Assembly: GCF_025950085.1 (NCBI RefSeq)
Contig: NZ_JAPDDS010000009.1
Span: forward strand, 1 to 64,000
Direction: 5' to 3'
DNA length: 64,000 nt
DNA from: Luteolibacter flavescens
Lineage (GTDB): Bacteria; Verrucomicrobiota; Verrucomicrobiia; Verrucomicrobiales; Akkermansiaceae
Numbering within the stretch: position 1 is the first letter of the stretch; every line of letters starts with the position of its first letter. A model generated the notes under the pieces. It had not been told where the DNA came from, did no database searches, and saw only the letters and a program-made list of their open reading frames with translations. The translations under genes and the position numbers were made by a program. Positions 38,052 to 46,204 of this stretch are shown here, piece after piece.

Positions 38052-38447
38052 TCACCGCGCCGACTCGCTCATCTCCATCTTCGGCGGCTCCGGGGGCTTG
38101 GCGTTCACCTTGTCACGGAAGATGAAGAACACCGCGCCGCCCATACACAGCGCGGCGTAGAGGTAGTTCAGCGTGATCTTCTCCTTCAGGTAAAACACCG
38201 CGAAGGGCACGAAGACCGACAGCGTGATCACCTCCTGCAGGATCTTGAGCTGCCCGGTGCTATACGCGGACGAGCCGATGCGGTTCGCCGGCACCTGCAG
38301 CAGGTATTCGAAAAGCGCGATGCCCCACGAGAAAAGCGCCGCGATGATCCACGGCTTTTCCTTCATGTCCTTCAGGTGGGCATACCACGCGAAGGTCATG
38401 AAAATATTCGACAGCGTCAGGAGACCGATGGTTTTCAGCAGCGTCAC
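38052..38447 (-). CDS. DMT-superfamily small membrane protein (DUF486 family)
   Basis: A protein of 131 residues with four hydrophobic helices. Family-typical sequence is visible: SNIFMTFAWYAHLK, WGIALFEYLLQVPANRIG, QLKILQEVITLSVFV and LNYLYAALCMGGAVFFIF. DUF486 proteins resemble half-size drug/metabolite transporters and have no confirmed substrate. A short acidic/basic tail follows the last helix. It is separated from the DUF4105 gene by about 108 bp. Confidence 0.9.
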   Translation of the reverse strand: MTLLKTIGLLTLSNIFMTFAWYAHLKDMKEKPWIIAALFSWGIALFEYLLQVPANRIGSSAYSTGQLKILQEVITLSVFVPFAVFYLKEKITLNYLYAALCMGGAVFFIFRDKVNAKPPEPPKMEMSESAR

Positions 38448-38555
38448 ACATCCCGAATAGCGTCCGCCATCGTGCGGTCAAGCGGCAGTCGGCGATCCGG
38501 TCACGGAATGTCGCAATCTTTCCTCCCGGTTCGCGTGCATGCGGGAATCCCAGCA

Positions 38556-39599
38556 TCAAGGACCGAATCCCGGCACTCCCTCGCGGACCCTCTTCGAAAA
38601 ATCGGGATCATCCTGCGCCTCCATCGCTCGCTCGTTGATGTGCCCGCGGCGCTTCAACTCCGCGAGCGGCAGGTCCTTCACGGCGAAGAACCCGAGGTCC
38701 TCCAACAGCTCGTCCAGCTTGCCATTCAGGATGAGCCGGTAGTCCGGGACCAGCGCCTTTTCCATTTCCATCTGCGAGCGGATGGCGGTGGTGCAGTTCG
38801 CCGTGATCACGTTGTAGAAGCGCGGCTCGTCCACCATCACCTGGATCTGGCCGACGTATTCCATGAAGCGCTTCCGTGCCTCCTCGGGCGTGGCATCCAG
38901 CTTGAAGAGATACGCATCCTCGTCCTCGCGGATGTTTGTCCGCACGCGCACGAAATCCCGCTCATCACCGACCAGGTAGGTCAGTTCGTAGAGCTTGTAG
39001 AGTCCGCCGAGGGTGGTGAAGGTCTCGCCCTTTTCCCTCCTCGTTTCGATGGAGAAGGCGATGTGCCCCTCATCGCCGAAGTCGAAGGAGAAGATCGGGT
39101 GCGCGATCAGCGGCGAGCCCCAGTAGTTCAGGAAGAGATCGATGCCCCGCAGCTTCGACAGGTGGACGGTGCGCGTTTCCCATCGCTCGGTGACCGTGCC
39201 GTCCAGCGCGTAGTCGAAGTTGCGGTAGTTCGTGAAGGTGACCGCATCGCCGTCCACCGTCGCATTTGCGGTGCGCGCGTATTCCGGTGCCCAGTCGCGG
39301 TCGTTGCTGGGACGCTTGCAGAGCCATGGCAGGATGACCAGCGAGAGGACGGCAGCGTAGGAGAGGCCGCGATCCCGCCGCGTGCGAGCGCGCAGCATGA
39401 GGAAGACGGCGAGCGCCACCCAGAGAATGGTGAGCACGATATTCCCGCCACCGGGCAGTGGCCCGTCGAAGTGGATCGCGCCAAGGCACCACAGCCCCGG
39501 CAGCAGCATCAGCAGGCGCAGCGACTGGCGGCCGATGACAAGCAGGGCCTTCCTCACGGGGCCGGGGCGATCGCGGGTGGGTGCGGGCGACGTTTCCAT
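38556..39599 (-). CDS. DUF4105 membrane-anchored protein
   Basis: A protein of 347 residues. Two N-terminal transmembrane segments (RLLMLLPGLWCLGAI; IVLTILWVALAVFLML) and possibly a third (AAVLSLVILPWLC) precede a large outer domain with the DUF4105 hallmark YNVITANCTTAIR. That motif contains a Cys-centred site reminiscent of papain-like NlpC/P60 hydrolases. Other family segments are FSFDFGDEGHIAFSIETRREKGE and YLVGDERDFVRVRTN. Its start overlaps the end of the EamA gene by 46 nt, so the two are co-expressed. A role at the cell envelope is an inference. Confidence 0.88.
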   Translation of the reverse strand: METSPAPTRDRPGPVRKALLVIGRQSLRLLMLLPGLWCLGAIHFDGPLPGGGNIVLTILWVALAVFLMLRARTRRDRGLSYAAVLSLVILPWLCKRPSNDRDWAPEYARTANATVDGDAVTFTNYRNFDYALDGTVTERWETRTVHLSKLRGIDLFLNYWGSPLIAHPIFSFDFGDEGHIAFSIETRREKGETFTTLGGLYKLYELTYLVGDERDFVRVRTNIREDEDAYLFKLDATPEEARKRFMEYVGQIQVMVDEPRFYNVITANCTTAIRSQMEMEKALVPDYRLILNGKLDELLEDLGFFAVKDLPLAELKRRGHINERAMEAQDDPDFSKRVREGVPGFGP

Positions 39600-40576
39600 T
39601 GCATCAGGACATTGGCGGCCAGGATCAGCGAGCCGCCGGCGACCAATGTGAAGGTAAGGGATTCATTCGGATAAACACCACCCACAAGCTGGCCCAGCAT
39701 GACGGGCAGGAACAGCACGAAGCCTGCGGTGAAGACGGGCTCGGTCGTGTAGATCAGCCCGGCCTCCGTTGCGGACACGCGCGGCTGCCAGCAATTCATC
39801 AGGCTATAGGCACCGACCGAGCACACCAGCGCGAGCACCAGCACGAGGCTGAAGGCCGGCCAAGTCGCACCCGGCGAGATGAGATGGCCCGCATCCGGAG
39901 CGAGGAACCATGTCACCGGCAGGAAGAGCGCGGCGATGCCGGTGCACATCGCGAAGGTCACGGGCAGGCCGCGGTTTCCCTCATACTTCGGATTCTCCAG
40001 CGTCAGGATCTGAAAGGTGAAGACGAAGGCCGCAGCCAGCGTGGCCGCCTCGCCCTTCCCGATCTTCAGTTCGCCGGGTCTCACTCCCGAGAGGATGGCT
40101 CCTCCGAGAATGACCAGCGCGGTGGCGATCATCACCCTGGCCGTCGGTGCGCGCCGGGTCTTCAGGCACGCCACCAGTGGCAGGATCACGCAATACGCCT
40201 GCGTGAGGAAGGCGGAGGTGGAGGCCTCCGTGTAGCCCAGCCCCCATGCCTGGAGGGCCATGCCGAGCCCGCCCCATGCGGCCAGCCAGATGCCCTGCGC
40301 CCATTCCCTCCTCGATGGCATCTGCCTCGCCACCAGCGGGATCATGATCGCCGCCGCCAGCGCGAAGCGCGCCATCTGCAGCCATGTGGCAAGGAACACC
40401 TTCGACGCCTCCGGCAACCTCGCCGTCTGCTCCAGATCCAGTGCCTTGATCACGGGAAAGCTGACACCCCACAGGGCGCAGGCGAGGATGAGCATGGCGA
40501 CAGGCACGCACGATCCTTGCCCACCACGCCCCATCCGGAAAGCCCGGACATCGCCACGCTCCCAGCGGCTCCGCAC
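39554..40576 (-). CDS. EamA/DMT-family transporter
   Basis: A protein of 340 residues with ten predicted helices in two EamA repeats (LACALWGVSFPVIKAL in the first half; VCSVGAYSLMNCWQPRVSATEAGLIYTTEPVFTA in the second, each typical when read in short segments). I use the GTG at 40576, which has GGAGG 9 nt upstream; ATG 40534 or 40495 would remove a basic N-terminal stretch and are also credible. The substrate is probably a small metabolite. It is first in a two-gene unit with DUF4105. Confidence 0.87.
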   Translation of the reverse strand: MRSRWERGDVRAFRMGRGGQGSCVPVAMLILACALWGVSFPVIKALDLEQTARLPEASKVFLATWLQMARFALAAAIMIPLVARQMPSRREWAQGIWLAAWGGLGMALQAWGLGYTEASTSAFLTQAYCVILPLVACLKTRRAPTARVMIATALVILGGAILSGVRPGELKIGKGEAATLAAAFVFTFQILTLENPKYEGNRGLPVTFAMCTGIAALFLPVTWFLAPDAGHLISPGATWPAFSLVLVLALVCSVGAYSLMNCWQPRVSATEAGLIYTTEPVFTAGFVLFLPVMLGQLVGGVYPNESLTFTLVAGGSLILAANVLMQWKRRPHPPAIAPAP

Positions 40577-40675
40577 TCTTCAAAGCCTCCCTTCCGCATT
40601 CTTCTTCACCCATCCATCACCTAGTGCCGCTCGATGCGATCCGGCGACCGGGTTCACAAGATTCCGAGCTCGCCG

Positions 40676-43009
40676 TTACTCCCGCGGATAAAGCAGGTGA
40701 GGGGTGCGGCGCTTCATGAAGTCCGGCAGCCCGCGGTCGCGAACGGCGCGGATCACGTCCAGCGTCTCGCCCTTGCGGATGGCTTCCAGCGTCTCGGGGT
40801 CGCCGATGAGCTTTTTCATCTCGCCCAGCTTCAGCTCCGCGGGATGCAGGCGGTGAAGAGTGGCCGCGAGCGCGATGCCGAGGTCCGCAGCGCGGAAGGC
40901 ATCCCGGTCCGTCACCACCATCCGCACGCCGCTGCATTCCTGATCCTTGAAGACGCTTGCCTCCGGAGTGAATCTCACGGGTACGAAAGTCACACCCGGA
41001 AGATTTGCCTTCCTCATCTCCGCCGCCAGCTTCATGTCATCAATGTACGGTGCGCCTAGTAGCTCGAACGGTGTTCCGGTGCCTCGGCCCACGCTCACCT
41101 TGCAGAATTCCAGCAGGCCGACTCCGGGGTAGAGCGTAGCTGCCGTCACGCTGCGCATGTTCGGCGAGGGGTCGCGCCACGGGAGCGCGGTCTCGTCGAA
41201 CCACCGCAGCGGCGATCCTCCCTCGCAGCGGATCACGCCGGGCTTTGCGCCGAAGTTCCGCTCGGCATCGATCAATCTCGCCAGTTCGCCCACCGTCATC
41301 CCATGTCGCAGGGGGATCTCATGGGCTGCCACGAAGCTTCGCTCCATGGCGAGCACCGGGCCCTCCACCGCGGCTCCCACCGGATTCACCCGATCGAGCA
41401 CGATGAAGCGCAGCCCGCGCTGTCCCGCCAGCTCCAGGCAATTCGCCATCGTGGAGACATAGGTGTAGAAGCGGCAGCCGATGTCCTGAACGTCGAAGAC
41501 CAGGGTATCGATCCCCTCGAGCTGCGCTGGTGCTGGAGTACGACGTTCCCCGTACAAGCTGTAAACCGGCAGCCCCGTCTTCTTGTCCACGTCATCGCCG
41601 ATCTTCGCGTGATCCAACTCGCCGCGGATGCCGTGCTCCGGCGAAAAGAGCGCCACCAGCTTCACATCCGGTGCTGCGTGGAGCAGGTCGATGGTCGAGT
41701 TTCGTCCCCGGTCGATCCCTGTGTGGTTCGTGATCAGGCCCACTTTCATCCCGCGAAGCTGGCGGAACTTGTCGCGTTTCAGCACGTCGATGCCATTCAG
41801 CACCGGCGCATCTCTTTCCACGGCCCGGGCTGCCACCGGCGGAGTCGCGGGATCGGGCGGCAGCGCGCCTGTCACGTGCGCGAAGTCATAGCCCTCCACC
41901 GCCCGCGCTGCCAGCGTGCCCAACTCGCGTTGCAGGGCGATCACGCTGCCGTTTTCGTCCGGGTGATTGCGGTTCGAGAGGAAGATTGTGGAGGTCTTTG
42001 AAAACGGGTCGATCCACAGCCTCGTGCCGGTCCACCCGGTGTGACCGTAGCTGCCGATGGGGAAGACGCTTCCACGTGGCCCTGCGTAGGGCGAGTCGAT
42101 GTCCCAGCCAAATCCGCGGCGCGGCAGGCTCGGCGGTGACTGCACGGTAGTCATCGCGGCGACGGTTTCAGGCTTGAAGATCCGCACGCCATCGAGCTCG
42201 CCGCCTGCCAGCATCATGCGGGCGAATCGTCCGAGATCCGCCGCCGTGGTGAAGAGTCCTGCGTGACCGGCCACGCCGCCCATCCGCCGTGCCGTGGGAT
42301 CATGCACCACGCCGCGCAAGGGCTTGCCATCCGTCACGGTTGTCGGCGCGATGCGCGATACGTCGCCCGGCTCCAGCGAGCGGTAACCGGTGTCCGTCAT
42401 CTTCAGTGGCTGGAAGATCTCCTTCGTGCAGTAGTCGTCCAGCGCGCGCCCGCTTGCCTGCTCCACCACCAGACCGAGCAGGATGAAATTGATGTCGCTG
42501 TATCGATACGCCGTGCCCGGCGAGGCAGGCAGCGGTTCGGCACAAGCGGCCCGCAATGCGCCCTCTTTGCCCTGCCAGGTTCCCGATGGCAGTCCCGCGC
42601 GCAGGCCAGAGGTGTGCGTGAGCAGTTGCCGCAGCGTGATCGCTTCCTTCCCGCTCCCGCGAAAATCGGGGAGGTAACGGCTTGCCGGTGCCTCCACGTC
42701 CAGCTTGCCCGTCTCTAACAGCTTCATCACCGCGGAAGTCGTCGCCACCACCTTCGTCAGTGAGGCTGCATCAAAGACAGTATCCTCCGTCATAGGCACT
42801 CGCTGCGGCACGATCTCCCGGTCTCCATAGGCGTGCTGATAGACCGCATTTTCGCGCTCCATCCGGAAGACCGCGCCGGGAGTTTTGGCATCCGTCACGG
42901 CCTGCGAGATCGCGTCGTCGATTTTTGCAAGTCCCGCCTCGGAGAACTCTGCACCTTGCAATACGGAGGCGAGCGAAAGTAGCAGGGAAAGGCGGGTCAA
43001 AGCGAACAT
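40676..43009 (-). CDS. Secreted beta-lactamase-like serine hydrolase fused to a NamZ (DUF1343, GH171) domain
   Basis: A protein of 777 residues from ATG 43009, which opens with a signal peptide (MFALTRLSLLLSLASVLQGA). Residues 25-385 form a class C beta-lactamase/esterase fold: SLTK (Ser83, Lys86), YSD (170-172) and GHTGWTG as the third motif. Residues from about 400 to 777 are DUF1343 (GLITNHTGIDRGRNSTIDLL, FSPEHGIRGELD, LVFDVQDIGCRFYTY, RVNPVGA), the family of exo-beta-N-acetylmuramidase NamZ. Together they suggest trimming of peptidoglycan fragments: an amidase/esterase or carboxypeptidase-like step plus MurNAc release. The combined activity is an inference. It is monocistronic. Confidence 0.92.
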   Translation of the reverse strand: MFALTRLSLLLSLASVLQGAEFSEAGLAKIDDAISQAVTDAKTPGAVFRMERENAVYQHAYGDREIVPQRVPMTEDTVFDAASLTKVVATTSAVMKLLETGKLDVEAPASRYLPDFRGSGKEAITLRQLLTHTSGLRAGLPSGTWQGKEGALRAACAEPLPASPGTAYRYSDINFILLGLVVEQASGRALDDYCTKEIFQPLKMTDTGYRSLEPGDVSRIAPTTVTDGKPLRGVVHDPTARRMGGVAGHAGLFTTAADLGRFARMMLAGGELDGVRIFKPETVAAMTTVQSPPSLPRRGFGWDIDSPYAGPRGSVFPIGSYGHTGWTGTRLWIDPFSKTSTIFLSNRNHPDENGSVIALQRELGTLAARAVEGYDFAHVTGALPPDPATPPVAARAVERDAPVLNGIDVLKRDKFRQLRGMKVGLITNHTGIDRGRNSTIDLLHAAPDVKLVALFSPEHGIRGELDHAKIGDDVDKKTGLPVYSLYGERRTPAPAQLEGIDTLVFDVQDIGCRFYTYVSTMANCLELAGQRGLRFIVLDRVNPVGAAVEGPVLAMERSFVAAHEIPLRHGMTVGELARLIDAERNFGAKPGVIRCEGGSPLRWFDETALPWRDPSPNMRSVTAATLYPGVGLLEFCKVSVGRGTGTPFELLGAPYIDDMKLAAEMRKANLPGVTFVPVRFTPEASVFKDQECSGVRMVVTDRDAFRAADLGIALAATLHRLHPAELKLGEMKKLIGDPETLEAIRKGETLDVIRAVRDRGLPDFMKRRTPHLLYPRE

Positions 43010-43149
43010 GCGGAGCCATCCATACGGATGGATCAACCCTGTATCCATCAGGAATACCAAGCAATTATGCCGGAAAACAATACCCGGTGGCCTTCGTTCC
43101 GATGCGCGCTCGGGCAGCGTGGCACGCCTCCCGCATAAAGGTCATCAGT

Positions 43150-43413
43150 ATGAACCACACCACTCCCGCCACCCGCGCAACTTTCAGCGTTCCTTCCATC
43201 ATCGCCATCGTCGCTGCCATCGGTAGCTTCATGAATGGCGCGACGCTCGGTCTCATCCTCGCGGTCGTCGCGATCTTCTTCGGGATCATCGGCGTGGTGC
43301 TGTCGCTTTCCCCTGCGAAGCGCGGCGGCATCATCAGCACCTTCGGCATCGGCGCGGGCCTCATCGGTATCGTCGCCGCCGTGATCAAGGCCGCCATGTA
43401 TCTCTTTGGCTGA
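43150..43413 (+). CDS. Small membrane protein
   Basis: A protein of 87 residues from ATG 43150, with AAAGG about 8 nt upstream. Three hydrophobic stretches are visible (FSVPSIIAIVAAIGSFMNGA, LGLILAVVAIFFGIIGVVLS, FGIGAGLIGIVAAVIKAAMY). It resembles small DUF4190-like or YtxH-neighbourhood membrane proteins only in general character, and I do not assign a family. The frame is open upstream without sense. It is convergent with the FG-GAP operon. Confidence 0.7.
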   Translation: MNHTTPATRATFSVPSIIAIVAAIGSFMNGATLGLILAVVAIFFGIIGVVLSLSPAKRGGIISTFGIGAGLIGIVAAVIKAAMYLFG

Positions 43414-43465
43414 TTCCCCCTGGAATTAATCCCCCCGGATTAACCCCCTCAGGCCCCCCGAAATG

Positions 43466-46204
43466 CTAGGGCTGACCCGAGAAGCGAAACCTCACGAATC
43501 TCTTCGCTTTTCCCGCCATCCCTTCATCCGTGACGCGGTAGTGATACCGCCCGACGAGGTCCCCGGTGAACTCAGGTTCATCGGGGATTTCGTGCCATTG
43601 CTCCAAGTCCTCGCTCGCCTCGGCCACGACGGCGATGCCGCTGCCGTCCAGTGCGAGCGCGGTGGAGAAAGTCCAGCCATCCGGTGCGGAAGCCGCTACG
43701 GGAATGGTGAAGACTCCCGGTGTCGCCACCACCGGCGAGGTGCCTTGGAGCGCTTCCTCAAGGTTTGTCAGGCCGTCGTCATCCGGGTCCGCATTCGCAC
43801 CGGCCGAGGCACCTGTTAGATCGTGTGAAGCGAGCCATTCACCAAAGGTTCCTCCCGGGATCGGTGCGCTGAAATCGATCTGGAAGACCTCGCCCGCCGA
43901 GTTCGATACGATCACACGCGTCGGACCGTCGTGTTCCACTTCCTGCGTGACGAAAAGGCCGAGCCATGCGGCGGGATAGCTGATTTCCATCAGCGGTTCC
44001 GGGTGGAATTGCCAACGGTTACCGAGATTTTCATGCCACAGGAGATGGGATGGCACCGGCGAAATGCCCCAAACCGCTTCTTCTGCAATTTGCCGAAGCG
44101 TCAGGAAATCAAGGTCGCCATCGCCATCCAGATCGATCGGGTGGCCCACTAGGCCCATGGCGAGATACTCCGCCTGGGACATTGGAGGCAGCGCATGGGT
44201 GGTCACTCCCGGCACTCCCATACGGACCGTCTCGAAAGCCGCCTGCGGTCCGGTTTCGATCCATCCGAGCTGCGCTGCTCCTGACGAGTTCCGGATCGGA
44301 CTGGCCAACGTGGATGAAAGCACCTTCCAGGACTCAATGTTTCCGGACGCGCCACGTCGGCCCCAGCCTGCCACATTGCCAAGCGGGCACGGAGCGGCCA
44401 ACACGTCCTCGTCACCGTCGCCATCCATGTCGGTGAAGACGACATCTGCCGCAGTGCCAATGTCCGTGAGAAGTGTGGCAATCGCTCCTGTATGCGGTGC
44501 CTGCGTGAAGATGCGCGATCCATCCAAGAAACGGTGCTCATCTTCACCCAGCCAAAGCGGGCGCAGGACATTAGCGGAGATCGCGAGGGTGGCTGGCGGG
44601 CCGAACTGGCGATTGCCGAGATTTTCTAACAAACGGATCGCTCCGGCAGATCCGCTCGATACCGCCAGATCCGGTAGCAGGTCGCCGTTCGCATCGCCGA
44701 TTACGCTGCGGTTGCCCGGCCACGGTGATGCCCCGGCGAATGCGTCCGTGCTCTCGGTATCCACCGCGCGGTGCTCGCGACTGCCAGCGATGTCATGGAC
44801 GAAATGGATGCGTCCGCTCTTGGCTCCGCCGAAATTGACTCGATCAGCAGAGACCATGTCCAATTTGCCATCGCGATCAAGGTCAGCGAGGTGGAAGTCG
44901 CTGAAGTCATTGAAGGGTCCTGCGATCGTCTGCCACTCCGGGGTGCCGGTCCTCAGCGAGGCAAGGGATGCCCACACGATCTTTTCCTCGGAGTCCGTGT
45001 TCACCCCGGGCAGGCTGCCCAGGCGGCATGCCAATCCAGGATTGCCCTCGGTGATCGTAAGGGGGATCACTTCGCCCAGCCCTCTGGCGGGCAATGTCAC
45101 ATCGGGATCCGCTGCCCAACCGCTCCCCGTGATGAAGCGGTAGCGCCGCAGCACTCCGTTCGTCTGGCTTTCGTTCTCGTCCCAGGTCGGCCACAGCCTC
45201 ACCCACAGCTCATCGCCTTCAGGCATTGGAATGGCGGTCATGGAAAGGATGTAAGTATCCTCATCAAGAGGGATCCGGTGAATCTCCTCGGGCGGATCGA
45301 AGGACACCTTACCGTCGCTTTCCGATTGCCTGTGGATCACGATGCCGGATGCGCCGATCTCCGTATGCTCTACCGTCACCAGCGCGGGAAGATCGTCGCC
45401 GGGCAGGTTTAGCCGCACCGGTTTCGAGAGTTCGATGGAGTAAAGCACGTCTTCAGCGGCGATATCCTCCCTCGCGTCGAAGGTGTCATCGCCGCGGTTT
45501 CTCAGGATCGACACCGGATCCGTATAATAGTGATACTGATAGATCAGATCGATGTCGCCATCCCCGTCGATGTCCGTGGGGAAGAGGTTGTCGACTTCCA
45601 GCGAGCCAAGATGGTTTGCCAGATTCTCACCGTCCGCCAGCACGGGCGAGACCGAGGGGTTTCCCTGCTCGTCCAGCGTGTAGAAAAACGCCTGGCGGTG
45701 CTCCTGCTCGATCCCGTCCCACTTCTCCACGATCATCCGATCAGGTTTGCCAGCGGTGCCGGGGAAAACGGTCACGTGTTCAGTGAAGAGGTCATCCAGC
45801 GGGTCAGTGGGCGTCGGCCACGCCGTTCCAGGCAGGGGTGCAGGTGCGGCGAAGTTTCCTTCGCCGAGATTGCGGGCGTAGGTCGAGCTCCAGCGGATCA
45901 GCAGGTCCGGTGCTCCGGTGCCGTGGAGATCCGCCACGTGAGGAAGACCCCAGTTGAAAACACGGGGCTTCATCTCGATGGCCACTGGCCGGACGAAACT
46001 GCCATCACCGCGGTTCTCGCACCAGACCGTGAGCTGGTTGAAGGCGCCGGAGAGCAGGAGGTCCGAGTCGCCGTCCCCATCCAGGTCCACGACCTGGCAT
46101 CCGGATAGTGAGGTGGGATGCCGCGCTACCTCGCGGACCTCGGCGGTAAGTTGGGCGGACGCGGGCAGCGCCGTCAGCGCGATCCAGGTGAGGGCGGCTT
46201 TCAT
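43466..46204 (-). CDS. Secreted FG-GAP/VCBS repeat protein, downstream paralog
   Basis: A protein of 912 residues with signal peptide MKAALTWIALTALPASAQ. At least a dozen DxDGDGDxD loops (VDLDGDGDSDLLLSG, DIDGDGDIDLIYQ, DMDGDGDEDVLAA and others) mark a beta-propeller of FG-GAP/VCBS blades that bind calcium. Near the end a thrombospondin-type loop (PDDDGLTNLEEALQGTSP) leads to a 90-residue C-terminal beta domain ending FVRFRFSGQP. It is a paralog of the upstream gene, whose stop overlaps this start as ATGA. It is probably an extracellular structural or binding protein. Confidence 0.92.
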   Translation of the reverse strand: MKAALTWIALTALPASAQLTAEVREVARHPTSLSGCQVVDLDGDGDSDLLLSGAFNQLTVWCENRGDGSFVRPVAIEMKPRVFNWGLPHVADLHGTGAPDLLIRWSSTYARNLGEGNFAAPAPLPGTAWPTPTDPLDDLFTEHVTVFPGTAGKPDRMIVEKWDGIEQEHRQAFFYTLDEQGNPSVSPVLADGENLANHLGSLEVDNLFPTDIDGDGDIDLIYQYHYYTDPVSILRNRGDDTFDAREDIAAEDVLYSIELSKPVRLNLPGDDLPALVTVEHTEIGASGIVIHRQSESDGKVSFDPPEEIHRIPLDEDTYILSMTAIPMPEGDELWVRLWPTWDENESQTNGVLRRYRFITGSGWAADPDVTLPARGLGEVIPLTITEGNPGLACRLGSLPGVNTDSEEKIVWASLASLRTGTPEWQTIAGPFNDFSDFHLADLDRDGKLDMVSADRVNFGGAKSGRIHFVHDIAGSREHRAVDTESTDAFAGASPWPGNRSVIGDANGDLLPDLAVSSGSAGAIRLLENLGNRQFGPPATLAISANVLRPLWLGEDEHRFLDGSRIFTQAPHTGAIATLLTDIGTAADVVFTDMDGDGDEDVLAAPCPLGNVAGWGRRGASGNIESWKVLSSTLASPIRNSSGAAQLGWIETGPQAAFETVRMGVPGVTTHALPPMSQAEYLAMGLVGHPIDLDGDGDLDFLTLRQIAEEAVWGISPVPSHLLWHENLGNRWQFHPEPLMEISYPAAWLGLFVTQEVEHDGPTRVIVSNSAGEVFQIDFSAPIPGGTFGEWLASHDLTGASAGANADPDDDGLTNLEEALQGTSPVVATPGVFTIPVAASAPDGWTFSTALALDGSGIAVVAEASEDLEQWHEIPDEPEFTGDLVGRYHYRVTDEGMAGKAKRFVRFRFSGQP

